From the NCBI RefSeq assembly GCF_014196495.1, contig NZ_JACIDT010000004.1, positions 279,714-343,713 of the forward strand: a stretch of 64,000 bases of DNA, read 5' to 3'. Origin of the DNA: Sphingobium jiangsuense. Its GTDB lineage: Bacteria; Pseudomonadota; Alphaproteobacteria; Sphingomonadales; Sphingomonadaceae. Under the pieces are notes generated by a model. The model saw nothing but the letters and a program-made list of their open reading frames with translations. It was not told the DNA's origin and did no database searches. This document shows, one piece after another, positions 16,249-26,568 of this stretch; within the stretch, counting starts at the first letter, position 1; each line of letters starts with the position of its first letter. Both the position numbers and the translations under genes were made by a program.

Positions 16249-17150
16249 CCGTTGCCCGGAATGGCGTCGACATGGCTTTCGGCCCAGTTCTCGAAAGAGG
16301 TGGGCGTCACGCCGCAGGCCGCCATTTCCTGCGGCCGCGCGGGATAGTTCACGCTGTTCATCCATTGCTGGGTTTCGACCCAGCCCGCATGCTGGCCGCG
16401 GCGGACCACCTGTTCCGCCGCCATCGTGCGGGCGAGGATACGGCGGCCCTTCACCCGCGAGAGGATGGCCGCGATTTCGGGCAGGGTCAGCAGATCGCCC
16501 GCCAGCTCCAGCGCGCGGCCGTGGAAGAGATCGGGCCGTTCGATCGCGGCCCGCGCGACGGCGGCGATATCCCCGGCGGCGACCAGCACCATCTTCGTTT
16601 CGGGATCGAGCGCCGTCACCAACTCGCCGGCGGCGAGATCGGGGAACATCCAGCCCGCCTTGGGCATCGCGAAATTTTCCATCATGAACGCGGGCCGCAC
16701 GATCACATGGCGCGGACAGCCGCTGTCGCGCACAAGGGCTTCGGCATCGCGCTTGCTTTCCCAATAGTTGCGCGCCCAACGCCCTTCGTCCCATCCCTCC
16801 ATCGTTTCGATGCCGCCCGCATGGGATACGGAGCTGTGGACGACCAGATCGACGCCCGCCCCTCGCGCCGCCTCCATCAGCATGCGCGCCTGCCGGCGTT
16901 CGCTGTCGGGATCGGCGGTGGGAGCCTGCTGGACCGAGAAAAGCGCGTCGGCCCCCGCCATCGCCGCGCGCAGCGATGCGCCGTCCTCGAAGCATCCCTG
17001 CACGAGCGTCGCCCCCGCCGCTTCCAGCGCGAGCGCCGCCTGCCCAAGCGGATCCCGCACCAGCGCGCGGACGGCATGCCCCCCGGCCAGCAACGCCCGC
17101 GCGACCGCGCCGCCCTGCGTTCCCGTCGCCCCGGTTACCACTGTGACCAT
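16224..17150 (-). CDS. NmrA-like NAD(P)-binding protein (308 aa)
   Basis: Atypical SDR of the NmrA/HSCARG group. The cofactor motif TGATGTQGG is at residues 6-14, then a predicted Rossmann core with VVHSSVSHAGG and the NYWESKRDAE helix; the classical Tyr-x3-Lys pair is not evident. Such proteins may sense the NADP redox state or reduce unusual substrates. It is the last gene of the P450-SDR-thioesterase operon, starting 11 bases after the thioesterase stop with an AAGGAAA ribosome site. Its function here is unclear. Confidence 0.82.
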   Translation of the reverse strand: MVTVVTGATGTQGGAVARALLAGGHAVRALVRDPLGQAALALEAAGATLVQGCFEDGASLRAAMAGADALFSVQQAPTADPDSERRQARMLMEAARGAGVDLVVHSSVSHAGGIETMEGWDEGRWARNYWESKRDAEALVRDSGCPRHVIVRPAFMMENFAMPKAGWMFPDLAAGELVTALDPETKMVLVAAGDIAAVARAAIERPDLFHGRALELAGDLLTLPEIAAILSRVKGRRILARTMAAEQVVRRGQHAGWVETQQWMNSVNYPARPQEMAACGVTPTSFENWAESHVDAIPGNGHSTTLSG

Positions 17151-17161
17151 GCCGGTTTCCT

Positions 17162-18070
17162 TCACCTGTCGGGTTGAAGCCTGCGCAACAGGCATTCCTG
17201 CACCGTCGTCGCGATCAGGCGGCCGTCGCGGTCGAATATCTGCCCCTGCGCCAGGCCAAGTCCGTCGCCCGCGCCGGGGCTGCGCGTATGATGCAGCAGC
17301 CACTGGTCGCAACGGACCGGGCGATGGAACCACATCGCATGGTCGAGGCTGGAGATGAGCAATTCCCGCCCGTTGGTCGGGAAGGCGTGCGGCAGCGCCG
17401 TGACGCCGCCGAGCCAGTAGTCGCTGCCATAGGCCGCGAGGCATTGGTGCCGGCGCGGGTCGGCTATTCCGGCGGCGCTGGGCAGGCGGAACCAGAAATC
17501 GCGCGGGCCGCCGCTGCGGGTCAGGAAATAGCGCTCCGGCGCGACGGGGCGCAGCTCGATCGGCGTTGCGCCGCTGAAATTGCGGATCGCGGACGGATCG
17601 ATCCACGCCCGGTTCTCCTCCACGAACCGCTGGAGCGGCATCACCTCTTCGGGCGGCGGGACATCGGGCATCGCCGCATGCTGATGGGTGAAGCTGTCCT
17701 CCGGCGCGTGGAATTCGCACATCAGGGTGAAGATCGTCCGCCCGGCCTGCACCGCGCTGACCTGGCGATTGGCGAAACGGCGGCTGTCGCGCAGGCGGGC
17801 GACATGATAGTCGACCGGCCGGTCCGCCTGCCCCGGCGCGAGGAAATAGGCATGGAAGGACGTCAGCGGCATGGCGGCGTCGACGCCCTGGATCGCGGCG
17901 AACAGCGACTGGCCGATCAGCCTGCCGCCGAACATCGTGCCGATATGGTTGCGCGCGCCGCCCGCGGCCACGAATATGTCCGCCTCACCCTGCCGCCGCA
18001 GGTCCAGTATCTCGCTCGCCGTTTCGGTGGTCGGCAGGCTTTCCCCGTCCGGGAACGGGCAGGATTTCAC
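17162..18070 (-). CDS. Acyl-CoA thioesterase II, TesB-like (302 aa)
   Basis: Double hot-dog thioesterase that releases free acid from an acyl-CoA. The first domain carries GTMFGGRLIGQSLFAA and TSFHAYFLAPG, and the second carries SLDHAMWFHRP near residue 250, the Asp-bearing TesB signature. The start is a GTG at 18070 that overlaps the SDR stop (GTGA), so the two are translationally coupled; the frame upstream of it only shadows the SDR. Length is near the normal 285-300. It may recycle CoA from a dead-end acyl-CoA or yield a final product. Confidence 0.9.
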   Translation of the reverse strand: MKSCPFPDGESLPTTETASEILDLRRQGEADIFVAAGGARNHIGTMFGGRLIGQSLFAAIQGVDAAMPLTSFHAYFLAPGQADRPVDYHVARLRDSRRFANRQVSAVQAGRTIFTLMCEFHAPEDSFTHQHAAMPDVPPPEEVMPLQRFVEENRAWIDPSAIRNFSGATPIELRPVAPERYFLTRSGGPRDFWFRLPSAAGIADPRRHQCLAAYGSDYWLGGVTALPHAFPTNGRELLISSLDHAMWFHRPVRCDQWLLHHTRSPGAGDGLGLAQGQIFDRDGRLIATTVQECLLRRLQPDR

Positions 18071-19035
18071 GCGGACAGGCCCAGCGCGCGGCGCGCGGCC
18101 AGCACCGTGTCCATCTCCTCCAGCCCGCTGCGGGGCACGGCGAAGCGGCCGATATCCTCGATCTCGCCGATATGCTGCGCGATATCCTCGCAGCTGGGGG
18201 CATCCGGGCCGGGCACGTACCAGCCTTCGGTCAGGCCGACGAAAATCCGCGAATATTTGCCGCCCAGCACCGAATACATATGCTGCGAGCCGGTGCAGGC
18301 GCTGCTGGCCATATAGCAGGCCAGCGCCGCGACGAATTCCGGCTTCATGCCCTCGATGAAATGGCGCGACCGCTCGCCCGCCGCCTTCAGGAATTCCACG
18401 TCCGGCCGTTCCGACAGCGGCGTCCCGCCCAGCCTGCCGCCCTGCGCATTGGGGAAAAGCGTGTTGATGCCGATGCCCGCCGGGGCCTCCTGCGCGATGA
18501 CGTTCATCAGGCCGATCAGCGCCGTTTTCGCCGAGCCGTAATTGGCACGGAAGGGATTGCCGAAAATGCCCGACTGCGAGCTGACGAGGACGAGGCGGCC
18601 ATAGCCCTGCTTCACCATTTCCCGATAGGCGGGCTGGCACACATGGAAGGCGCCCTTGGCATGGACGGCATAGACCGCCTCGATATCCTCCTCGGTCATC
18701 TCGCCGAAGGCGGCGTTGCGCTGGTTGCCCGCATTGCTGATGACCGCATCGACGCGGCCGAAGGCGGTGAGCGCGGCATCGATGATCGCCTGCCCCCCGG
18801 CGGCGGTGGCCACCGTGTCGTAATTGGCGACCGCCCGGCCGCCCGCTTCGGTGATCTCGCGCACGACGGCGTCGGCATAATCGGGCGATCCGCCCGCGCC
18901 GGTGGTGCTGCCGCCCAGATCGTTGACGACCAGCGCCGCACCCCGCCGCGCCAGCTCCCGGCAGAAGGCCGCGCCCAGCGCGCCGCCGCCGCCCGTCACC
19001 ACGACCACCTGGCCGCTGAAATCGATATCCGCCAT
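18067..19035 (-). CDS. Short-chain dehydrogenase/reductase, 17beta-HSD4-like (322 aa)
   Basis: SDR with TGGGGALG at residues 14-21, LVVNDLGGS at 35-43 (an Asp suggesting NAD preference), NAG at 101-103 and Ser153, Tyr166, Lys170 (YGSAK). It has a longer C-terminal region than classical SDRs. The VNDLGGS signature is characteristic of the hydroxyacyl-CoA dehydrogenase domain of multifunctional enzyme 2, so a 3-hydroxyacyl-CoA substrate is plausible. It lies 33 bases downstream of the P450 gene and is coupled to the thioesterase by GTGA. Confidence 0.9.
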   Translation of the reverse strand: MADIDFSGQVVVVTGGGGALGAAFCRELARRGAALVVNDLGGSTTGAGGSPDYADAVVREITEAGGRAVANYDTVATAAGGQAIIDAALTAFGRVDAVISNAGNQRNAAFGEMTEEDIEAVYAVHAKGAFHVCQPAYREMVKQGYGRLVLVSSQSGIFGNPFRANYGSAKTALIGLMNVIAQEAPAGIGINTLFPNAQGGRLGGTPLSERPDVEFLKAAGERSRHFIEGMKPEFVAALACYMASSACTGSQHMYSVLGGKYSRIFVGLTEGWYVPGPDAPSCEDIAQHIGEIEDIGRFAVPRSGLEEMDTVLAARRALGLSA

Positions 19036-19068
19036 CGTCCCTGTTTCCTTTCCCGCGCCGTTGCCCGA

Positions 19069-20301
19069 TCAGATCTGCCACACCAGCGGCAGCCGTTCGA
19101 CGCTGCCGTTGACGCCGGTGCGGAACCGGGGCGCGTCCTCCGGGTCGAGCGCGAAGTCCGGGATGCGGGGCAGCCATTCCTCCAGCAATATCCTGATCTC
19201 GATCCGCGCGAGCATCGAGCCGGGGCAGACGTGCGGCCCGGCGCCGAAGGTGGTCTTGCTGTTCGACTTGCGCGTGAAATCAACACGCAGCGGGTCGGGA
19301 TAGTCGCGCGGATCGACCGCGCCGAACGGCGTCGCCAGCATCAGCTTGTCGCCCGCGCGCATGGCGACGCCATGGAAATCCATGTCGCGCACGACCGTGC
19401 GCCCCGGATTGGTCAGCGCGAAACGGCGCAGGAATTCCTCGGTCGCGGCGGCGGACAGGCCGGGGTCGGCCGCCAGCTGGTGGCGGTGCTCCGGCGAGCC
19501 GGCGAGGAAGTGCATGATATGCCCCATCATCGACGCCACCGTATCCAGCCCGCCGATCAGCAGCAGCGTCGTCACGCCGACCGCCTCGTGCAGCGTGATG
19601 GGCCGCCCGTCGATCTGCGCGGTGGCGATGCGGCTGATCAGGTCGTCGCCCGGATGGGCGGCCCGCTCGGCGACCCGCTCGCCCGCATAGCGGAACAGCA
19701 GCGCCAGCTTCTCCTCCTTCGGCCCGTCGGCGGCGACCTGCGCATTGGCGAGCGGCAGCAGCTCCAGCCTGTCGGCTTCGGGCAGGTCCACCATCCGCAT
19801 GAAGATCCTGATCGGCAGATGCTGCGCGAATTCCGTCACGAATTCGCAGCGGCCACGGGGCTTCAGCCCCTCGATCAACTCGATGGCGAGCGCGCGGGCT
19901 TCCTTCTCCCGCTCCTTCAGCGCGGGCACGATGAAGGCGGGCGCGAACAGGCGGCGGAAGGTCTGCTGCTCCGGCGGGTCCATCTCGATCGGCGCCAGCA
20001 GCGGATCGCCGGGCGCGCGCACCTTGTCCACCGACGCGCCCTGGCTGGAGGTGAAGCGGGCGGGGTCGGCGAAGGCCTCCGCCAGATAATCGCGCCGGGA
20101 CAGGATCCAGTGCCCGCCATTATAGGGCGACCAGAAGATGTCCGGCACCTTCCCCTGCATGCGGGCATAGGGCTCATGATAATAAGCCTCGCCCTTCATC
20201 GGGCGATAGGCGTCGAAATCGACGACGAGATGGGCGGGCACATGATCCGGCACCCTGCCGGGCGCCGCCGGACCGCCGCCATTGTGGATATCTGTCTGCA
20301 T
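19069..20301 (-). CDS. Cytochrome P450, CYP101 (P450cam)-like (410 aa)
   Basis: Haem monooxygenase. The haem ligand Cys359 sits in FGAGPHVCPG, the I-helix motif is GGLDTV at 250-255 exactly as in P450cam, and the K-helix ExxR is EFLR. Long stretches follow the P450cam pattern: NGGHW at 61-65, MDPPEQ at 107-112, and LPIRIFM at 162-168. The position corresponding to Tyr96 of P450cam, which hydrogen-bonds camphor, is Pro100, so the substrate is probably different. It leads a minus-strand operon (P450, SDR, TesB, NmrA), with a dyad operator 62 bases upstream of the ATG. A paralogue is at 48633. Confidence 0.93.
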   Translation of the reverse strand: MQTDIHNGGGPAAPGRVPDHVPAHLVVDFDAYRPMKGEAYYHEPYARMQGKVPDIFWSPYNGGHWILSRRDYLAEAFADPARFTSSQGASVDKVRAPGDPLLAPIEMDPPEQQTFRRLFAPAFIVPALKEREKEARALAIELIEGLKPRGRCEFVTEFAQHLPIRIFMRMVDLPEADRLELLPLANAQVAADGPKEEKLALLFRYAGERVAERAAHPGDDLISRIATAQIDGRPITLHEAVGVTTLLLIGGLDTVASMMGHIMHFLAGSPEHRHQLAADPGLSAAATEEFLRRFALTNPGRTVVRDMDFHGVAMRAGDKLMLATPFGAVDPRDYPDPLRVDFTRKSNSKTTFGAGPHVCPGSMLARIEIRILLEEWLPRIPDFALDPEDAPRFRTGVNGSVERLPLVWQI

Positions 20302-20362
20302 GGGCGCAAGTCTAGGATGGCGGCCCCCGCCCGTCGAGCGCCGCCGCCATGGCCGGGGCGAT

Positions 20363-20378
20363 CATCACAGCTATGATG
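20363..20378. promoter_or_regulatory. Dyad operator candidate, site c
   Basis: CATCA-CAGCTA-TGATG, perfect arms with a six-base spacer. It lies just upstream of the P450-led minus-strand operon and directly beyond the TetR gene stop (20389). Confidence 0.6.
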
Positions 20379-20388
20379 CCCCTTGCCG

Positions 20389-21039
20389 TTACCGATCCGC
20401 CGGTTCGGCCGCCTTGAACAGCATGCGCGCCAGCGCCGCCTCCGCCACATCCTCGCGCGGCCCCGTTTCCGGGAAGAACCAGTCGCGGAACAGCACCGCC
20501 CCGGCCAGCATGCCGAAGCAATAGCGCACCAGCAATTCCGGCTCCACGTCGAAGCGCAGGCCCGCCGCCTCATATTGCGTGCGCATGCGCGACACCGCGC
20601 GCGAGAAATAATCGTCCAGCGCGTGCAGCGGCTCCGCCTCCATGTCGCCGGTGGACTTGACCAGCGCGTGCAGCAGGTCGGCATTGTCGCGCAGGAAAGG
20701 ATAGACGCTGTGCACGAAATGGGCGCTGCGCTGCTCGCGGTCGGGCGGCATCATGTCGCTGGCGCTGAGGAACTCGCTGAAGCGGGCGTTGAACGGCCCG
20801 ACCACCGCCTCGGCGAACAGCGCCGCCTTGCTGCCGAAATTGTTGAAGATCAGCGGCTCCGCCACCCCCGCCCGCTCGGCGACGAGGCGGGTGGTCGCGC
20901 CCGAATAGCCCCGTTCCGCAAAGCAGCTGCGCGCCGCCGACAGGATGAGCGCGCGTATCTCCTCCGTGGAGCGGCGGACGCGGCGCGGCTTGCCCGCGGC
21001 GGCGGGTTCGGCGCCAGTTTCAGCGGAGGTTTCAGTCAT
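20389..21039 (-). CDS. TetR-family transcriptional regulator (216 aa)
   Basis: N-terminal helix-turn-helix at about residues 30-75 (AARSCFAERGYSGATTRLVAERAGVAEPLIFNNFGSK pattern), with a divergent alpha-helical ligand domain behind it. It is transcribed away from the amidohydrolase gene at 21148, and the 108-base gap holds an inverted repeat that is a good autoregulatory operator candidate. It also lies upstream of the P450 operon on the same strand, so it may control both sides. The ligand is unknown. Confidence 0.9.
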   Translation of the reverse strand: MTETSAETGAEPAAAGKPRRVRRSTEEIRALILSAARSCFAERGYSGATTRLVAERAGVAEPLIFNNFGSKAALFAEAVVGPFNARFSEFLSASDMMPPDREQRSAHFVHSVYPFLRDNADLLHALVKSTGDMEAEPLHALDDYFSRAVSRMRTQYEAAGLRFDVEPELLVRYCFGMLAGAVLFRDWFFPETGPREDVAEAALARMLFKAAEPADR

Positions 21040-21077
21040 TCTGTCGATTGGCCATTGTGAGAACCGGCATCCTGCGT

Positions 21078-21097
21078 TAAATAGTATTTGCTATTTA
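21078..21097. promoter_or_regulatory. TetR operator candidate with overlapping promoter
   Basis: TAAATAG-TATTTG-CTATTTA, seven-base perfect arms with a six-base spacer, in an AT-rich island between the divergent TetR (start 21039) and amidohydrolase (start 21148) genes. A TATAAA hexamer at 21096-21101 overlaps its right edge and could be the -10 element of the amidohydrolase promoter, which fits repression by occlusion. Confidence 0.55.
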
Positions 21098-21147
21098 TAA
21101 AAGGCGCACCCGTTGAGTCGCCATTCGTCGAGAACGAGAGGACCATC

Positions 21148-22890
<1,743 letters not shown>

Positions 22891-22992
22891 CGCCATCATC
22901 CGCCGCAACGGGCACCCCCGTTCCGGCGGCGCGTGCAGGCGCCGCCGGAATTGCCGCGTTCTGCGCGGCCAGTCGAGGAGGAGAAGAGCATA

Positions 22993-24147
22993 ATGACAAG
23001 GAAGCTGCGCGTCGGCATCATCGGCGCGAACTGGAGCCTGAAGGTTCACGGCGCCGCGTGGAAGCGCATCGAGGGCGTCGAGGTCGCGGCGATCTGCACC
23101 GCGCACCGGGAAACGGCGGAGCGGGCCGCGCAGGCCCACGCCATTCCCAGGGCCTATTGGAATCACGAGGAAATGGCGGCCGACCCGGATATCGACATCA
23201 TCGACGTCGGCACCCGCCCCGCCTTCCGCTTTCCCATGGTGATGGCGGCGCTGCGCAACGGCAAGCATGTCTATGACGCGCTGCCCTTCGCGATGGGCCT
23301 TGCCGATGCCAAGGCGATGCGCGACGCGCAGCAGGCGGCGGGCGTGGTCGGCGTGGTGGACGCGCAATTCCGCTGGTCGCCCCCGGCGCAGCAGATGAAG
23401 GCGATGATCGACGCGGGCTTCATCGGCAGGCCGCTGGGCTTCAACGTGCAGCTGATGCTGCCGCTGGTCGTGGAAAACGGCCACACCTACCCCTATTCCG
23501 CCTATTCGGAGCATACCGATCCCTATTACTGGCTGGCGGAAAAGAGCAGCGGGGGCAGCGCCTGGCGCAATTTCGCCAGCCATTCGCTGCTGTTCCTCAC
23601 CCATCTGATCGGCCCGGTCGCGGAGGCCACCGGCATGCTGACCACCGGCGTGCCGGAATGGCAATTGCCCAACGGCACCACGCTGCGCCCCGAAACCCAC
23701 GATCTGGGCAGCGCCACGCTGCGCATGGAAAATGGCGCGATCGGCAGCCTGCAGGCGGGCTGGTGCGTGCCCGATACCGAGGGGTGGCGAGTCGAGATAT
23801 GGGGCGACAAGGGGCGGCTGCTGCTGGTCGACAACAGCTTCGGCAATCTGCTTTCCGCCCAGCTCTTCGCCGGGGACGGGCGGCTGCTCACCTATGGCGC
23901 GCGCACCTGCGAGGAGGTGGCGATCGACCCCGCTTTCTACGCGGTGCCAGGCACGATCGGCGGCGAGACGGAACCGCGCCCGTTCGTCGCGATGGACTGG
24001 ATGTTCTCCGCCATGGCGCAGGCCATAAGGGACGGCACGGAGGGATCGCCCAGCTTTACAGAGGCCGCAGCCGTGCATCGCGTGGTCGAGGCGGTGGAGC
24101 TGGCGGACCGGGAGCGGCGCTGGGTGCGCATGGCGGAAATGGGCTGA
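22993..24147 (+). CDS. Gfo/Idh/MocA-family oxidoreductase (384 aa)
   Basis: Rossmann NAD(P)-binding domain (GIIGANW at residues 8-14) followed by the family alpha/beta domain. Where the family usually has the catalytic EKP motif, this protein reads DALPFA (95-100), so the catalytic Lys is Leu97. The enzyme may use different chemistry or act as a non-classical member. The ATG at 22993 follows a strong GAGGAGGAG site. It is probably co-transcribed with the amidohydrolase 102 bases upstream. A hairpin lies right after the stop. Confidence 0.87.
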   Translation: MTRKLRVGIIGANWSLKVHGAAWKRIEGVEVAAICTAHRETAERAAQAHAIPRAYWNHEEMAADPDIDIIDVGTRPAFRFPMVMAALRNGKHVYDALPFAMGLADAKAMRDAQQAAGVVGVVDAQFRWSPPAQQMKAMIDAGFIGRPLGFNVQLMLPLVVENGHTYPYSAYSEHTDPYYWLAEKSSGGSAWRNFASHSLLFLTHLIGPVAEATGMLTTGVPEWQLPNGTTLRPETHDLGSATLRMENGAIGSLQAGWCVPDTEGWRVEIWGDKGRLLLVDNSFGNLLSAQLFAGDGRLLTYGARTCEEVAIDPAFYAVPGTIGGETEPRPFVAMDWMFSAMAQAIRDGTEGSPSFTEAAAVHRVVEAVELADRERRWVRMAEMG

Positions 24148-24158
24148 AGTCGGGCCGA

Positions 24159-24180
24159 GGCCCCAGCCGCGGCTGGGGTT
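24159..24180. terminator. Bidirectional terminator-like hairpin
   Basis: CCCCAGCC-GC-GGCTGGGG, a perfect eight-base stem at 24161-24178, in the 32-base gap between the convergent Gfo/Idh/MocA and alpha/beta hydrolase genes. It has only a short T tract, so intrinsic termination is plausible but not certain. Confidence 0.5.
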
Positions 24181-25175
24181 CAGCCGGCGGCGGCAGCGGC
24201 GAGCATGCGCGACCAGCCATGCAGCTTTTCCCACAATATCGCCCGCGTCGAGGCGAAATTGTGCATATGCGCCATGGTCGGCGCGATGAAGATGGTGACG
24301 TCGCGCGAGGCGGAATAGGCGGCGGCCTCCCGGTGCGGATGGGGACAGGTGTCCCGTTCCCCGTTCGCGACCAGCACCGGCACGGCCACCCGCGCGGCGT
24401 CCTCGGCAAAGGCGCCGGGCAGCATCATGCGCACCGCGCAATGGGGAATGGTGAGGCTGCCGAAATCCGGGGCCGTCTCGCGGATCGGATAGCCGCCCTT
24501 CATGTCCTCATGCAATATGTCGGCGGGCACATCCTCCCAATGGAAGGCGTAGAGATAATCGACGCCCTCATGGTCGGTCTGCTCATGGCTGGTGACGCGC
24601 CCTTCCGCCACGGGCAGGAAACGCCGCTTGCCCTTTTCCAGCGCCGCCTCGTCCCGCTGCGGCAGCACGGTGTGGATCGCGCTGACGCCGCAGGGGGCGA
24701 TGGCGTCGAACGGGGCGAAGCGCCCCTGCGTCAGGATCGTGACGCCGCCGCCCATGGACTGGCCCATGCCGACCTTGAACAGCGGCCCCGTGGCGGGGAA
24801 GCGCTTGTCCGCCTCGCCCCGTTCCAGCAGGCGCGCGACCTGCCGCACGCAGCTGTCATGCGTGGCGGCGAGGGTCTGGAAATCGATTTTCGACAGATCG
24901 GGGATCGTGCTGTCCCCCACGCCGACATGATCGATGGCGACATGGATGATCCCGCGCTCCGCATGCCAGCGCGCCTCGCCATAGCCGTCATGCGCGTCGA
25001 AGCGCAGGTCGAAATAGCGCCGGGAATAGCCGCCGCCGGGCGCCGCGAAGATCGCCACCGGGCGGGGCGGCATCAGCGCCGGGTCGGGCAGGCAGAGCGT
25101 CACCGCCATTTCCAGCGGCGCGCCGAGCACGGGCGCCGCCTCACGGACGTCGATCCGCTTTTCGAGTATCAGCAT
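24180..25175 (-). CDS. Alpha/beta hydrolase, dienelactone-hydrolase-like (331 aa)
   Basis: Serine hydrolase with an early oxyanion-type APGGGYSRRYFD near residue 45, the nucleophile elbow GQSMGGG with Ser140, a late acid in NGERDTCPHPH and a His in MAHMHNF. It probably hydrolyses an ester, lactone or C-C bond. The ATG at 25175 is used because it follows GGAGAAGG; a longer in-frame version from 25268 would run across the dyad operator. It is divergent from the thiolase at 25355. Confidence 0.82.
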   Translation of the reverse strand: MLILEKRIDVREAAPVLGAPLEMAVTLCLPDPALMPPRPVAIFAAPGGGYSRRYFDLRFDAHDGYGEARWHAERGIIHVAIDHVGVGDSTIPDLSKIDFQTLAATHDSCVRQVARLLERGEADKRFPATGPLFKVGMGQSMGGGVTILTQGRFAPFDAIAPCGVSAIHTVLPQRDEAALEKGKRRFLPVAEGRVTSHEQTDHEGVDYLYAFHWEDVPADILHEDMKGGYPIRETAPDFGSLTIPHCAVRMMLPGAFAEDAARVAVPVLVANGERDTCPHPHREAAAYSASRDVTIFIAPTMAHMHNFASTRAILWEKLHGWSRMLAAAAAG

Positions 25176-25256
25176 CGCCTTCTCCACTCTCGTGATGGGC
25201 GGGAAGATAGGCGCGCCGCCGGGCGGAGGCATCGGGAAAATGGCCGCCGCCCATTC

Positions 25257-25272
25257 CATCAGAACCATGATG
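25257..25272. promoter_or_regulatory. Dyad operator candidate, site n
   Basis: CATCA-GAACCA-TGATG, perfect arms with a six-base spacer, between the divergent alpha/beta hydrolase (start 25175) and thiolase (start 25355) genes, 81 and 82 bases from the two start codons. Confidence 0.58.
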
Positions 25273-25354
25273 TTCCCCTCGCCCGTTCCCCTCGGACGCC
25301 GCTTTCCCTATAGCGGCCCGATCGTCCATCTGGAGCAAATGGGGCATCTGGTTC

Positions 25355-26548
25355 ATGCGTACAGCCTATATCGTCTCGCCGGTCCGCACCGCCGTCGGCA
25401 AATATCTGGGCGCGCTGTCCGACATTCCGGCCGAGCGCCTCGCCGAGACGGTGATCCGCGCGGTGGTGGAGCGCAGCGGCGTCGACCCGGCCGCGATCGA
25501 CGATGTGATCTTCGCCCAGAGCTACGCCAATGGCGAGGCGCCCAGCATCGGCCGCTGGGCCGCGCTGGCGGCCGACCTGCCGCTGGAGGTGCCGGGGATG
25601 CAGCTCGACCGCCGCTGCGCCGGGGGGCTGACCGCCGTGGCGACGGCGGCGGCGATGGTGCGCGGCGGCATGGCCGAGGTCGTGCTGGCGGGCGGCGCGG
25701 AGAGCATGAGCAATGTCGAATATTACACTACCGGCATGCGCAAGGGCATGCGGGCGGGCTCCGCGACGCTGTATGACCGCCTCGACCGCCAGCGGGAGCG
25801 ATCGCAGCCGGTCGAGCGCTTCGGGGCCATTTCCGGCATGATCGAGACGGCGGAAAATGTCGCGCGCGACTACGGCATCGGACGGGAGGAGGCGGATGCC
25901 TATGCGGCCCGCAGCCACCAGCGCGCCGCCGCCGCATGGGACGCGGGCAGATTCGCGGACGAGCTGGTTCCCGTCACGGTCAGGACGCGCAAGGGCGAGG
26001 TCGTGGTCGACCGGGACGAGGGCATCCGCGCCGACGCCACCGCCCAGACCATGGCGGCGCTGCGCCCGATCCTGAAGGACGGCGTGGTGACGGCGGGCAA
26101 TGCGAGCCAGCAGAACGACGCCGCCGCCGCCTGCCTCGTCGTGTCAGAGGAGGCGCTGAAGCATCTGGGGCTGACGCCGATGGCACGGTTCGCGGGCTAT
26201 GCGGTCGCCGGATGCCACCCCGCGCTGATGGGCATCGGCCCTGTCCCTGCGGTCGAGAAGCTGTTCCGCCAGACCGGCCTCGGCTGGGGCGACATCGATC
26301 TGGTCGAGCTCAACGAAGCCTTCGCCGCGCAGGTGCTGGGCGTGCTCAAGGGGTGGGAGTGGAACGACCCCGACCGGCTCAACGTCAATGGCGGCGGCAT
26401 CTCGCTCGGCCATCCGATCGCGGCGACGGGCGCGCGCATCCTCGCCTCGATGCTGCACGAAATGCGGCGGCGCGGCGCGCGCTACGGCCTCGAAACCATG
26501 TGCGTGGGCGGCGGACAGGGCGCGGCGGCGATCTTCGAACGCGCCTGA
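25355..26548 (+). CDS. Thiolase, acetyl-CoA C-acyltransferase (397 aa)
   Basis: Cleaves 3-ketoacyl-CoA with CoA, or condenses acetyl-CoA. All three active-site regions are intact: nucleophile Cys88 in DRRCAGGL, His353 in GHPIAATG and Cys383 in CVGGGQG. Length is standard. It is followed after 20 bases by a small SnoaL/NTF2-like gene and is divergent from the alpha/beta hydrolase. It is likely the thiolytic step of beta-oxidation in this cluster. A second intact thiolase is at 55126-56307. Confidence 0.95.
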   Translation: MRTAYIVSPVRTAVGKYLGALSDIPAERLAETVIRAVVERSGVDPAAIDDVIFAQSYANGEAPSIGRWAALAADLPLEVPGMQLDRRCAGGLTAVATAAAMVRGGMAEVVLAGGAESMSNVEYYTTGMRKGMRAGSATLYDRLDRQRERSQPVERFGAISGMIETAENVARDYGIGREEADAYAARSHQRAAAAWDAGRFADELVPVTVRTRKGEVVVDRDEGIRADATAQTMAALRPILKDGVVTAGNASQQNDAAAACLVVSEEALKHLGLTPMARFAGYAVAGCHPALMGIGPVPAVEKLFRQTGLGWGDIDLVELNEAFAAQVLGVLKGWEWNDPDRLNVNGGGISLGHPIAATGARILASMLHEMRRRGARYGLETMCVGGGQGAAAIFERA

Positions 26549-26568
26549 TCGGGCGGGAGGATATGGCG

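Noticed and set aside
17162..19177. A 671-codon frame that would fuse an N-terminal extension to the TesB thioesterase
   Set aside because: The first 370 codons are out of frame with the SDR at 18067 and have no similarity to it; the thioesterase starts properly at the GTG at 18070 with a GTGA overlap.
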